Source: Lachnospiraceae bacterium
Lineage (GTDB): Bacteria; Bacillota; Clostridia; Lachnospirales; Lachnospiraceae
Direction: 5' to 3'
DNA length: 42,111 nucleotides
NCBI GenBank assembly: GCA_900757145.1
Contig: CAAEMT010000017.1
Span: 1-42,111, forward strand
Positions 16,845-24,767 of this stretch are shown in pieces; within the stretch, counting starts at the first letter, position 1; every line of letters begins with the position of its first letter. The notes below the pieces were generated by a model. It had not been told where the DNA came from. It worked only from the letters and a program-made list of their open reading frames with translations, and searched no databases. The position numbers were made by a program, and so were the translations under genes.

Positions 16845-17777
16845 TTACTCACCCAGCAGGTGATCCATAATAATTTTTGATGACATCTCGCACGTTCTTC
16901 TCTCAGACTCTTTCGACCGGGCAGCTGTATGCGGCGTCAGAAGGAAATTGTCGAGAGCCACCAGTTTGTCATCTGCTTTTGGCGGTTCCTCACTGTATAC
17001 ATCGAAACATGCCGAACGGATCTCGCCTTTTACAAGCGCCTCATACAGTGCTTTTTCATCTACGATCCCGCCCCTTGCCGCGTTGATCAGGCAGGCATCG
17101 CTCTTCATCTTCCGAAATTCCTCTGTTGATATCATATTTCTTGTGGAATCCAGAAGCGGAACGTGAAGGGAAATATAATCACATGTACTGATGATTTCTT
17201 CCTGCCCTGCTTTTTTTACATGGTACTGCTCTGCCACAGCATCCTCTATTTCAAACGTATCATAAGCCAGAACGGTCATCCCAAGCCCATTGGCAAATGA
17301 TGCCAGATGTTTTCCGATCTGTCCAAATCCAATGATTCCGAGTGTTTTCCCGCTAATTTCTCTTCCGGTTGGCTTCTTCCAGCCTCCCTGCTTCACATCC
17401 CTGACAGTAGTGTAAATATTTTTGGATTCTGCAAACATCAAAGCGATCACATGCTCTGCGACTGACTTTGAATTTGATCCAATAGTCCTTCCCACATAGA
17501 TCCCCCGCTCTTTTGCATATTCCAGATCAATATTGTCCGTACCGACACCGAACTTGCAGACTACTTTCAAATTCGGACACTGTTCCATCATAGCGCGATC
17601 CATGATATCCACTCCTACAATGATACCGTCCGCATCCTTCGCAAGCTCCAGAAACTCTTCTGCGGTATACGCGTTTCCGGTATTGTTGTAATGTACAGTA
17701 AGCCCTTTTGCTTCCATTGCTTCCACTATGTCAGTTCCGTAATTTGCAAACCCTCGTGGTGTGATTAATACTTTCAT
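16845..17777 (-). CDS. D-isomer specific 2-hydroxyacid dehydrogenase
   Basis: A 310-residue NAD-dependent dehydrogenase of the phosphoglycerate dehydrogenase group. The NAD motif is LGIIGFGQIGKHL, the signature INAARGGIVDE holds a conserved segment, and TPHTAARS carries the catalytic His. It should interconvert a 2-keto acid and a D-2-hydroxy acid. No C-terminal ACT domain is present, so it is unlikely to be a regulated serine pathway enzyme. The start was placed at the ATG with CAGGAGATGGG upstream; the longer frame has cysteine-rich, unrelated sequence. Its position between PTS genes suggests oxidation or reduction of the imported sugar acid. Confidence 0.9.
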   Translation of the reverse strand: MKVLITPRGFANYGTDIVEAMEAKGLTVHYNNTGNAYTAEEFLELAKDADGIIVGVDIMDRAMMEQCPNLKVVCKFGVGTDNIDLEYAKERGIYVGRTIGSNSKSVAEHVIALMFAESKNIYTTVRDVKQGGWKKPTGREISGKTLGIIGFGQIGKHLASFANGLGMTVLAYDTFEIEDAVAEQYHVKKAGQEEIISTCDYISLHVPLLDSTRNMISTEEFRKMKSDACLINAARGGIVDEKALYEALVKGEIRSACFDVYSEEPPKADDKLVALDNFLLTPHTAARSKESERRTCEMSSKIIMDHLLGE

Positions 17778-17817
17778 GCTTTTCCCATCTCCTGTTTTAT
17801 GCTGATATTCGTAAGGA

Positions 17818-17859
17818 CTGCTGCAAAATACGAATCCCATCGGATATATTTTGCAACAG
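17818..17859 (-). repeat. Intercistronic hairpin between IID and dehydrogenase genes
   Basis: A 13-base stem with one mismatch (17818-17830 with 17847-17859) and a 16-base loop, without a T-run on either strand. It may protect the 3' end of the IIB-IIC-IID messenger or mark a processing site. Confidence 0.4.
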
Positions 17860-17876
17860 CCCCCACTGTTTTCCAT

Positions 17877-18701
17877 TTAGATAATGCCAAAGAATGTCAA
17901 TGCAATGGCAATCACCATTGTATAGCAGATCAGTCTTAAATATTTCGGACCGCGCTTTGTTATGTACAGATACATTCCCATTACCACACAGAACGGAAGG
18001 AACTTCGGAAGAATACCATCCAGAGTGTCCTGAAGGGCAACCGTCGTAGAACCGCTCTCATACGTTAAAATAGTTGTTAATTTCACATAGGATGCTGACA
18101 GGCAACCGATCATGAAAAGACCTACAATGCTTGCCACATCGATTACTTTCTTGATCATACCGGAATGCAGGATTTCAAGAACCGCATTTCTTCCAAGTGT
18201 ATAACCTTTCTGGAACAGGAACCAAGACCATCCATAGGACCATACCAGATAAATAAGTCCTGGAAGGAAAGCTGCGATCACAGAACCTTCAAGCGCCATT
18301 GGAACAAAGATTGCCAGAGGGATCGTTGCCACGATACCCTGATCCACACTGTCACCAATACCGGCCAGGGGTCCCATAAGACCAAGTTTCAAAGACTGGA
18401 TCATATCCGGAGAAATATCCTCTCCAAGAGAACGCTGTTCTTCCAAAGAAATGGTGATTCCATGGATGATGCTTCCCCAGTCACAATTCGTATTAAACAT
18501 GGAATGATGACGCTGCATTGCTGCTTTTAACTCTTCAGGATCATCCTTATAAAGTTTCTGAAGGATCTTGTTCATAGAATATCCGAATGCCAGCGCCTGC
18601 ATACGGTCAAAGCTTACCGGTACCTCTACTGCCAGACACCATTTGAACCATGCGATCAGCAGGTCCAGTTTTGTGATTACGCTTTTCTTTACTTCACTCA
18701 T
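17877..18701 (-). CDS. Mannose-family PTS IID component
   Basis: A 274-residue membrane component of the PTS permease, which forms the transport channel with IIC. The long amphipathic N-terminal half with MQRHHSMFNTNC and GLMGPLAGIGDSVDQG is the IID signature, followed by hydrophobic helices near the C-terminus. Start and IIC stop overlap by four bases (ATGA). A hairpin follows the gene before the dehydrogenase gene. Confidence 0.94.
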   Translation of the reverse strand: MSEVKKSVITKLDLLIAWFKWCLAVEVPVSFDRMQALAFGYSMNKILQKLYKDDPEELKAAMQRHHSMFNTNCDWGSIIHGITISLEEQRSLGEDISPDMIQSLKLGLMGPLAGIGDSVDQGIVATIPLAIFVPMALEGSVIAAFLPGLIYLVWSYGWSWFLFQKGYTLGRNAVLEILHSGMIKKVIDVASIVGLFMIGCLSASYVKLTTILTYESGSTTVALQDTLDGILPKFLPFCVVMGMYLYITKRGPKYLRLICYTMVIAIALTFFGII

Positions 18702-19447
18702 GCGTCAACCTCCTGTGAATCTTCCTGCACAAACAGAGATACGATCAATGCCAGGCAAAGCGCAATAACAGCTCCTGTCAGCATAGAGAATCCTAAAATT
18801 GCATATAAGAAAAATCCCAGTACAAAGAAAGGAAGGTATTTCTGTTTTCCCATAACAACCAGTGTCAGTGCGAAACCTAATGCCGGAAGCATATTTCCTG
18901 CATTTGCCAATCCATTCATTAGCCACTCAGGAATCACATTGATAAATGCCTGAACAACGCCTGTTCCAAGCCAAGTAGCAATAAATACCGGTGTAAAATA
19001 CAAAACTCCATTTGTCAGCCAAGGTAAAACAAAAGAAAACTTAGATACTTTGTCATACTCTCCTTTTTCAATATAGGCATCTGCCTTGGTATTGTAGAAA
19101 GAGTTGATCGTACGTCTTACATTATTGATAAGAACACCGAGAACACCGAAAGGAACTGCCAGAGCTACCGCTGCACCTGCATCGAGATTTCCCATAATAG
19201 CTGCCGGAATCGCAATACATGCTGCCAATCCCTGATCGCTCGGAATGTTTCCTCCTGCCTCGATACCTCCCATATACATCAGCTGGATTGTCGCTCCATA
19301 GAGAAGACCAGCCTTCACATCTCCGAATATCAAACCGATAAATACACCTAAAACTACTGGTTTACGAAAAGCAAATGAGAAAAAGTACTGCGCTCTTCCC
19401 ATAGATATCCAGTACAATAAGCCGACTAACGCCGCTTTAATAATCAT
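18698..19447 (-). CDS. Mannose/sorbose-family PTS IIC component
   Basis: A 249-residue membrane protein of the EII-Sor family. Typical motifs are FGDVKAGLLYGATIQLMYMG and IPSDQGLAACIAIP, and about seven hydrophobic segments are visible. It binds and moves the sugar together with IID. GGGGAGA stands 9 bases before the start. It follows the canonical IIB gene after 26 bases. Confidence 0.94.
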   Translation of the reverse strand: MIIKAALVGLLYWISMGRAQYFFSFAFRKPVVLGVFIGLIFGDVKAGLLYGATIQLMYMGGIEAGGNIPSDQGLAACIAIPAAIMGNLDAGAAVALAVPFGVLGVLINNVRRTINSFYNTKADAYIEKGEYDKVSKFSFVLPWLTNGVLYFTPVFIATWLGTGVVQAFINVIPEWLMNGLANAGNMLPALGFALTLVVMGKQKYLPFFVLGFFLYAILGFSMLTGAVIALCLALIVSLFVQEDSQEVDA

Positions 19448-19473
19448 GATTTCATTTCTCCCCCTATACTATT

Positions 19474-19956
19474 TTAAAGTTTTGCAACCGCTTTTGCCAA
19501 TGTCTCAGACGGATAATCCGGTGTTGTCTGGAAATAAATGTTGATTCCATCTTTTTCCAGATCCAGAAGCATATCTGCGTCTGCCCGATCCAGCGTAATC
19601 GCATTATTGACCGCTTTTCTGCCCGGTCCGCCTCCAAGGCCTCCGATCTGGACTTCTTCCAGCTTAAGGCCTGCCTTACAGGCATCGCTTAATTCTTTTA
19701 CGCTCTTAAACAAAAGCATTACACGGTTCTTATCAAATGCGCCTTCCTGCTGCTGCTTTACCGCCTCATCGATGTTGAGGATCTTAATCTTAACCCCCTT
19801 AGGCGCCGCCATTTTAAAGACCTCCTGCATGAAGCTGTCCTTGCTCAGTGCAGTGTCCACTGTTACGATTTCATTGATCTGACACTGTGTCAGCCATCTG
19901 GTGATCACCTGGCCGTGAATCAATCTGAAATCTACTCGAGTTAATACAATACTCAT
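19474..19956 (-). CDS. Mannose-family PTS IIB component (canonical)
   Basis: A 160-residue IIB protein; phosphate acceptor His14 lies in the canonical RVDFRLIHGQV. The segment IGGLGGGPGRKAVNNAI and the C-terminal IYFQTTPDYPSE match the family. The start was set at the ATG with a perfect AGGAGGTGA upstream. It is the first gene after the eda terminator and the proximal gene of the PTS operon. Confidence 0.93.
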   Translation of the reverse strand: MSIVLTRVDFRLIHGQVITRWLTQCQINEIVTVDTALSKDSFMQEVFKMAAPKGVKIKILNIDEAVKQQQEGAFDKNRVMLLFKSVKELSDACKAGLKLEEVQIGGLGGGPGRKAVNNAITLDRADADMLLDLEKDGINIYFQTTPDYPSETLAKAVAKL

Positions 19957-20050
19957 TTCTTTCACCTCCTGAAAAATATCTTCTGAAAACATCTTACTAG
20001 AGAGACTGTTTTTTTTCTATGGGCGGTACAGCCAAAGAAACATTCTTTTT

Positions 20051-20086
20051 TTGTATCATTGTACAAATTGAATATTTTTTGTTGAA
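20051..20086 (-). promoter_or_regulatory. Candidate promoter and operator of the PTS operon
   Basis: On the minus strand TTCAAC (20086-20081) is 17 bases from TACAAT (20063-20058). The inverted repeat TTGTA-N6-TACAA at 20051-20066 covers the -10 box. No sigma-54 (-24/-12) site was found, although many mannose-family PTS operons use one. Confidence 0.4.
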
Positions 20087-20131
20087 AAAAGCAAGAAATG
20101 CGGGCGGTTTTTCACATCCGCCCGCATTTCT
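20084..20131 (-). terminator. Strong terminator downstream of the KDPG aldolase gene
   Basis: A perfect 14-bp GC-rich stem (20094-20107 with 20118-20131, loop of 10) is followed on the minus strand by TGC and six T. It begins at the eda stop codon and should separate eda from the PTS operon. Confidence 0.85.
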
Positions 20132-20769
20132 CATTTATTTCTTTTGGCAATAATTATCTCATGGATTTTCTTTGCATTGGCTGCAATATCTGCTGAAGTG
20201 CCCTTTGTCAGAAGCCCGCCGAAGCCACATACATCTACACCATTATCGAGCCAGACGTCCAAATTATCAAGAGTAATTCCTCCGCTGGCAAGAATCGGCA
20301 TTGCGGGGATCGGAGTCTTGAACACTTTCACAAGCTTTGGTCCGTAAAAATCAGAGATAGGAAATGCCTTGATAAAAGCAGCTCCCATGCTCAGAGCATC
20401 CACAGCCTCCGTGATACTTGTGCATCCCGGCGCATACGGTATCTGATAGCGGTTACAGATTTTTGCAACTCCCTCATCATAATTAGGCGCAATGATAAAC
20501 TCTGCTCCGCACAGCACGGCATGTCTTGCAGTCTCAGAATCGAGCACGGTACCGGCTCCCACGCATAACTGATCTCCGTATTTTTTCTTAAGGCCGCTGA
20601 TGATCTCGCCAGCATTATTCAGGGTGAAGCTCATCTCCATAACAGGTACTCCGCCCTCAATGCATCCATCCGCGATCTCACATGCGCGTTCCAGCGTCTC
20701 TGCTCTTACAATGGCCAGCGCTCCTACTTCATACATTTTTTTTGTAATTTCCATTTTTTGCATTTTCAT
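20131..20769 (-). CDS. eda: KHG/KDPG aldolase
   Basis: A 212-residue class I aldolase that cleaves 2-keto-3-deoxy-6-phosphogluconate to pyruvate and glyceraldehyde-3-phosphate, or the related hydroxyglutarate reaction. Schiff base Lys134 lies in AFIKAFP and the catalytic Glu45 in VMEMSF; ILASGGITLDN is the phosphate-binding end of the barrel. Three ATG codons lie within the first six codons after GAGGTGGG, so the exact start is uncertain by up to five residues. It is upstream of and in the same direction as the PTS operon, which suggests a common sugar-acid route, but a strong terminator lies between them. Confidence 0.92.
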   Translation of the reverse strand: MKMQKMEITKKMYEVGALAIVRAETLERACEIADGCIEGGVPVMEMSFTLNNAGEIISGLKKKYGDQLCVGAGTVLDSETARHAVLCGAEFIIAPNYDEGVAKICNRYQIPYAPGCTSITEAVDALSMGAAFIKAFPISDFYGPKLVKVFKTPIPAMPILASGGITLDNLDVWLDNGVDVCGFGGLLTKGTSADIAANAKKIHEIIIAKRNK

Positions 20770-20937
20770 ATTCCCACCTCAGTCTATTATATGACATTTT
20801 TCTGATTACAATATCATTTTACAAAAGAGAGGAGGAAAAACAATTGGTCATACTCACATAAATTACTGTTTTTTTTGTTCCGGCAGATTTAAGCGATATG
20901 CGCTATCGCAAACGGGCTCTGTCTGGTGCGCCAATAC

Positions 20938-20989
20938 AAAAAATACCTTCAGATCAAAGCACTTTAAAGCTTCTCTGAAGGTATTTTTT
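20938..20989 (-). terminator. Bidirectional terminator after the yhcH-type gene
   Basis: A 13-bp perfect stem (20941-20953 with 20974-20986), with an A-run at 20938-20943 and a T-run at 20984-20989, so it works in form on both strands. It ends the long minus-strand TRAP operon. Confidence 0.85.
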
Positions 20990-21027
20990 ACTGTTTTCTA
21001 TTTCTTTTCGTATCGTTGTCGTATCTC

Positions 21028-21474
21028 TCACACACGAATCTTCAGAACAATCTTGCGGAATTTTCCCGGATGGTCAAGATGACAGCTCGGAAGATGCCCG
21101 TCATGCGGAAGCGCGAGATAAAACATGCCTTTCTCGATTCTGGCCGGCTGTCCTGCCTTCTCATAAAACACGATGTCCTCTTTGTACGGGACTGTCTCGG
21201 TAAGACCATCGATATCTGCATAGTATACCGTCTCGCCGCCCTCAAGCATGATCTGCACATCCATGTATTTTCTGTGTGCCTCGATCATTCCATCCTCAAA
21301 AGAACGTGTCTCGCCCTCCTGAACCATCGCAAATACCGTGCCCTCCGGCAGCTTATCGTACTGATACGTTCCGACCGGTTTATCTGCAAGACTAAGAGCA
21401 AATTCCATCGCCTCTTTGAATTCCGGCACGATACCGTTGTAGCTTGCGCTTCTGTCGATTCTGTCAACTATCAT
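21028..21474 (-). CDS. YhcH/YjgK/YiaL family protein (DUF386)
   Basis: A 148-residue cupin-like protein. The stretch EAHRKYMDVQIMLEGGE and the pair LPHDGHLPS are the conserved His/Glu-rich family blocks that are thought to bind a metal. Members sit in sialic acid, uronate and beta-galactoside operons, where a role as sugar anomerase or isomerase has been proposed. Here it is the last gene of the TRAP/aldolase operon, in keeping with a sugar-acid pathway. AAAGGAGGAG precedes the start. Confidence 0.88.
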   Translation of the reverse strand: MIVDRIDRSASYNGIVPEFKEAMEFALSLADKPVGTYQYDKLPEGTVFAMVQEGETRSFEDGMIEAHRKYMDVQIMLEGGETVYYADIDGLTETVPYKEDIVFYEKAGQPARIEKGMFYLALPHDGHLPSCHLDHPGKFRKIVLKIRV

Positions 21475-21508
21475 ATCAAACTCCTCCTTTAAAGAAGTAA
21501 TCCGACTG

Positions 21509-22810
21509 TCAGCCTGCGTAGCCCATCAGCATTCTCGGCAGGAACAGTACAACATCAGGTATATATGTAATGATACCAAGCACAATCAGCATTGTCAACA
21601 ACGGTAGCCATATTTCCTTGATCACATCCTTAAGAGGCGTGCCGGAAATACCGCTCGTGATAAACAGCAGCATACCAAACGGCGGTGTGGACAGACCGAT
21701 CATCATATTGAAGATAACGACAAGTCCGAAGTGTACAAGGTCGATACCGAAAGCCTTTGCGATCGGCAGAAGGATCGGGATAAATACGACCTGAATAACG
21801 GACGTATCAATAAACATACCAAGTACAAGAATCGCAACGTTTACGATCAGCAGGAATACATATTTATTGTCTGTAAATCCTGTCAGCCACGTAGCTACTG
21901 TCGTCGCTACCTGCTCTTTTGCTACGATATAGGAAATCGTCGTAGCAGCGCCGATCATGATAGACGTCGTACCTGTAGCTTTTACCGTATCGATCAGAAC
22001 CTGCTTGAAGCCATCCCATTTCAGTACACGATATCCGAATACTGCGACGATCAGTGCATACAGACCTGCGACAGCGCCTGCCTCTGTCGGTGTCATAACG
22101 CCTGTGTAGATACCTACAAGCAGGATGACCGGAGTCAGGATAGCCGGGATCGCATTAAACGTATATCTCAGGAACGCGCGAAGATTAACCTTCTCACTGA
22201 TCGGATAGTTTCTTTTATGCGCAATGAAGAAAATGTATACCATCAGCGCAAGTGCGAGCAGGATTCCCGGCATCATACCGCCCATGAACAGCGCTCCTAC
22301 CGATGCTCCGGAGAGCATAGAGTAAATAACCATCGGAATGCTCGGCGGGAAGATCGGTCCGATCGTCGCGGACGCTGCTGTGATCGCACAGCTGAACCCG
22401 TCGTCATAGCCTTCCTGACGCATTGCATCGATCTCCATCTTTCCAAGTCCGCTCGCATCTGCGATAGCAGAACCTGTCATACCGGAGAATACGAGAGATG
22501 CCAGTACGTTTACGTGTCCAAGACCGCCTTTGAAACGTCCGACAAATCCCATCGCAAAACCGAATACCTTTTCAGTCACCTTTCCGCTGTTCATAACATT
22601 TGCCGCAAAGATAAACAGCGGAACTGCAATGATCGTGTAGTTCGTATAGAAAGTTTTTAGTGTCTGCTGCGCAACCATCTTCGGACTCTCGCCTGATACA
22701 AGAAAGTAAAATACACAGGCCGTCATCATTCCCATCGGAATAGGCATACGCAGAACGAAGATCAACACAAATATCAGTAAAAAAATAAGTAATGCCGTAC
22801 TTAATTCCAT
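21509..22810 (-). CDS. dctM: TRAP transporter large permease subunit (DctM family)
   Basis: A 433-residue membrane protein with about twelve hydrophobic helices, the ion-coupled translocator of a tripartite TRAP importer for organic or sugar acids. Motifs include GSAIADASGLGKMEI, ATIGPIFPPSIPMVIY and LSTPPFGMLLFI. Its ATG overlaps the stop codon of the small subunit by one base (TAATG). It works with the DctQ and DctP products encoded upstream. Confidence 0.95.
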   Translation of the reverse strand: MELSTALLIFLLIFVLIFVLRMPIPMGMMTACVFYFLVSGESPKMVAQQTLKTFYTNYTIIAVPLFIFAANVMNSGKVTEKVFGFAMGFVGRFKGGLGHVNVLASLVFSGMTGSAIADASGLGKMEIDAMRQEGYDDGFSCAITAASATIGPIFPPSIPMVIYSMLSGASVGALFMGGMMPGILLALALMVYIFFIAHKRNYPISEKVNLRAFLRYTFNAIPAILTPVILLVGIYTGVMTPTEAGAVAGLYALIVAVFGYRVLKWDGFKQVLIDTVKATGTTSIMIGAATTISYIVAKEQVATTVATWLTGFTDNKYVFLLIVNVAILVLGMFIDTSVIQVVFIPILLPIAKAFGIDLVHFGLVVIFNMMIGLSTPPFGMLLFITSGISGTPLKDVIKEIWLPLLTMLIVLGIITYIPDVVLFLPRMLMGYAG

Positions 22811-23406
22811 TATTTCTCCGCCTCCTTCTTCATAGCCTCTTCCATTGCTTCAGCAGCCTCGATCGCTTCCTGCGTCTCATTTTTTGTCTCATCCAGCATC
22901 TTCTTTACCGCAGCCTCACCGCCGATGCCTGTCATTACCATAAATTCAAGGATCATATCGCTGATAATATAGATCAGGATAATAATCATAAATACAATAA
23001 ACGGACTGTAAACTATATTCAGACCGATCTTCAGCACGCTCGTCACCTGAATCTTCATCTGACCGATCATCTTGCACGCCGGCATGAACATTACCGCAAA
23101 TGCGACCGCCATCAGAAGATTGCCTAAAAATGCGCACACTGCTTTTCCCTTTACCGGAAGCTTATCATAAATAAGCGTAAATGTTACGTGGGATCTGTCA
23201 CGATATGCATAGCATGCTCCAAGCACTACCATCCAGAGATAGCCCATTACCGTCACTTCATACGCCCACTGTACCGGACTGTTAAACACATATCTGGCAA
23301 CAATCTGGATTACGAACACACTGAACATGATCAGAAACGAGGCGATCGGAATATAAAGCTCTACGCAGTTACGCAGGAACTTCCCTACTTTTTTCAATCC
23401 TTCCAT
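22810..23406 (-). CDS. dctQ: TRAP transporter small permease subunit (DctQ family)
   Basis: A 198-residue membrane protein with four hydrophobic helices, the small subunit that pairs with DctM. The segment VQWAYEVTVMGYLWMVVLGACYAYRD shortened here as the family core (RYVFNSPVQWAYE) is typical. The C-terminus is a glutamate/alanine-rich tail (about residues 165-198), which is longer than usual. The start was set at the ATG with AGAAGGAG upstream, eleven codons inside the longest frame. A hairpin with a short T-run lies between this gene and the upstream binding-protein gene. Confidence 0.9.
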   Translation of the reverse strand: MEGLKKVGKFLRNCVELYIPIASFLIMFSVFVIQIVARYVFNSPVQWAYEVTVMGYLWMVVLGACYAYRDRSHVTFTLIYDKLPVKGKAVCAFLGNLLMAVAFAVMFMPACKMIGQMKIQVTSVLKIGLNIVYSPFIVFMIIILIYIISDMILEFMVMTGIGGEAAVKKMLDETKNETQEAIEAAEAMEEAMKKEAEK

Positions 23407-23451
23407 ATGCTTCTCCTTCTCAAAATTTTGTACAGCCATCCTGATTTTGCT

Positions 23452-23482
23452 CTGCTGTCATTCAAAGCCTTCCCGACAGCAG
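23452..23482 (-). repeat. Second intercistronic hairpin in the TRAP operon
   Basis: CTGCTGTC (23452-23459) pairs perfectly with GACAGCAG (23475-23482). It lies right after the terminator-like hairpin on the messenger and shares its T-run region, so the two may compete or act together. Confidence 0.35.
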
Positions 23483-23540
23483 AAAATCCCCGCATCCAAA
23501 GCCCGTGCATAAACCGCTCACAGGCCTGTAAATGCGGGGA
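23483..23540 (-). terminator. Terminator/attenuator between dctP and dctQ
   Basis: TCCCCGCAT (23487-23495) pairs with ATGCGGGGA (23532-23540); on the minus strand TTTT follows. The loop is long (36 bases) and the T-run short, so partial read-through is expected. Confidence 0.5.
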
Positions 23541-23594
23541 AACTCAATTTTTCCTATGCTATGTTACAAAACTTCTATGAAACTCATCGCAGCC

Positions 23595-24659
23595 TTACTC
23601 TGTCATAGCCTCTGTTTCGCTCTCAGCCTCTGCTACAGCGCCGCCAAGGTCAGCTCCAATAGCTGCAACTTTGTCATACATCTCCATGTCCCAGTCAGCA
23701 GAGATCTCATTGTCCAGATAGTAGTTCAGTACATGCTCCTGGAATGCCGGGATATCAGCTTCATAGATGGAAAGTCCCTGCTCCTCGAAGAAAGCAACAA
23801 GCTCTTCCTCTTTCTGAAGGTTTGTCGTATCACAGTAATCTCTTCCTGCCTCAACACCCTTGAGAATGATATCCTTCTGAGCGTCTGTCAGAGAATTCCA
23901 TTTTTCTGTGTTGATTGCCGGCCATACAGAGTCTACCAGGTGGTGTGTCAGAGTGATGGACTTCTGTACCTCATAGAATTTAGCGCTCTCTACAGAACCA
24001 AGCGGGTTGTCCTGTCCGTCAACAGCGCCTGTCTGAAGAGCCAGATACAGCTCTGAGAAGGACATCGGTGTCGGGTTAGCTCCAAGAGCCTCACCAAGGA
24101 ACAGCCATGCCTCAGAGTTCGGCATTCTTAAGTTTACGCCGTTTAAGTCTTCCGGAGTCGTCACTGCCTTATCCTCAGACAAGGAAATCTCACGGGAACC
24201 AAGGTACCATGCTCCGAGCGGAAGAAGACCCTGCTCGTCAGAAATCTTCTGGAATACTTCATGTCCAACTTCACCATTTAATGTAGCTGTCATATGATCA
24301 TAGCTGTTAAACAGATATCCTGCTGTGAACATAGAAACCCACGGGGAACCTGTTGTCAGCCATGATGCACTTGTCAGTGTCATATCAGCATCACCCATAA
24401 CGACTGCAGCTACTTCCTCTTCCTGAGAGAAAAGCTGAGCATCTGTATAAACTTCTACTGTAATGTTACCGCCGGAAAGTTCTTCAACTGTCTTTTTGAA
24501 CTCCTGCATAGCCTGTGCATGTGTATCTGTAGATACGGCTGTCAGTGTAACTGTCAGTGTAACCGGATCGCCCAGATCTTCTGCCTGTGTTGTAAATCCT
24601 GCGAGCATGGAGCCTGCCATTGCTGCAGCAAGTGCTGTTGCTAATACTCTCTTTTTCAT
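23595..24659 (-). CDS. dctP: TRAP transporter substrate-binding protein (DctP family)
   Basis: A 354-residue binding protein of the TRAP importer. Residues 1-26 form a signal peptide ending in GFTTQA, with no lipobox cysteine. The DctP fold is shown by NLRMPNSEAWLFLGEALGANP (Arg that binds the ligand carboxylate is in LRMPN) and FSELYLALQTGAVDGQDNP. It ends in an acidic SETEAMTE tail. AGGAGG stands before the chosen ATG; 35 extra upstream codons are basic and unrelated. The ligand should be a carboxylate, probably a sugar acid. Confidence 0.93.
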   Translation of the reverse strand: MKKRVLATALAAAMAGSMLAGFTTQAEDLGDPVTLTVTLTAVSTDTHAQAMQEFKKTVEELSGGNITVEVYTDAQLFSQEEEVAAVVMGDADMTLTSASWLTTGSPWVSMFTAGYLFNSYDHMTATLNGEVGHEVFQKISDEQGLLPLGAWYLGSREISLSEDKAVTTPEDLNGVNLRMPNSEAWLFLGEALGANPTPMSFSELYLALQTGAVDGQDNPLGSVESAKFYEVQKSITLTHHLVDSVWPAINTEKWNSLTDAQKDIILKGVEAGRDYCDTTNLQKEEELVAFFEEQGLSIYEADIPAFQEHVLNYYLDNEISADWDMEMYDKVAAIGADLGGAVAEAESETEAMTE

Positions 24660-24697
24660 GTTCTTTTCCTCCTGAAAATTATTTACATATATCTCTG

Positions 24698-24765
24698 CGC
24701 CTTTTGGCGAAAGATTCTTTTCCCGATGTCTTTCTGATATTCGCTTTTTCCGCAGTAAAGACATC
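24698..24765 (-). repeat. Hairpins in the leader between the regulator and dctP
   Basis: GATGTCTTT (24725-24733) pairs perfectly with AAAGACATC (24757-24765), and a small CGCC-TTTT-GGCG stem lies at 24698-24709. No T-run follows the larger stem, so it is probably a stabilising or processing structure rather than a terminator. Confidence 0.35.
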
Positions 24766-24767
24766 CT

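Noticed and set aside
19957..20086. Sigma-54 promoter for the mannose-family PTS operon
   Set aside because: No TGGCAC-N5-TTGC-like pair was found, and no LevR-type activator gene is in the locus.
21731..22660. Plus-strand open frame of 309 residues opposite the TRAP permease gene
   Set aside because: Composition rich in Cys, Arg, His and Tyr as expected for the reverse of a membrane protein gene; it lacks a ribosome site and recognised motifs.
23407..23439. Longer start for the small TRAP subunit
   Set aside because: No ribosome site upstream of that ATG, while the inner ATG has AGAAGGAG at good spacing.
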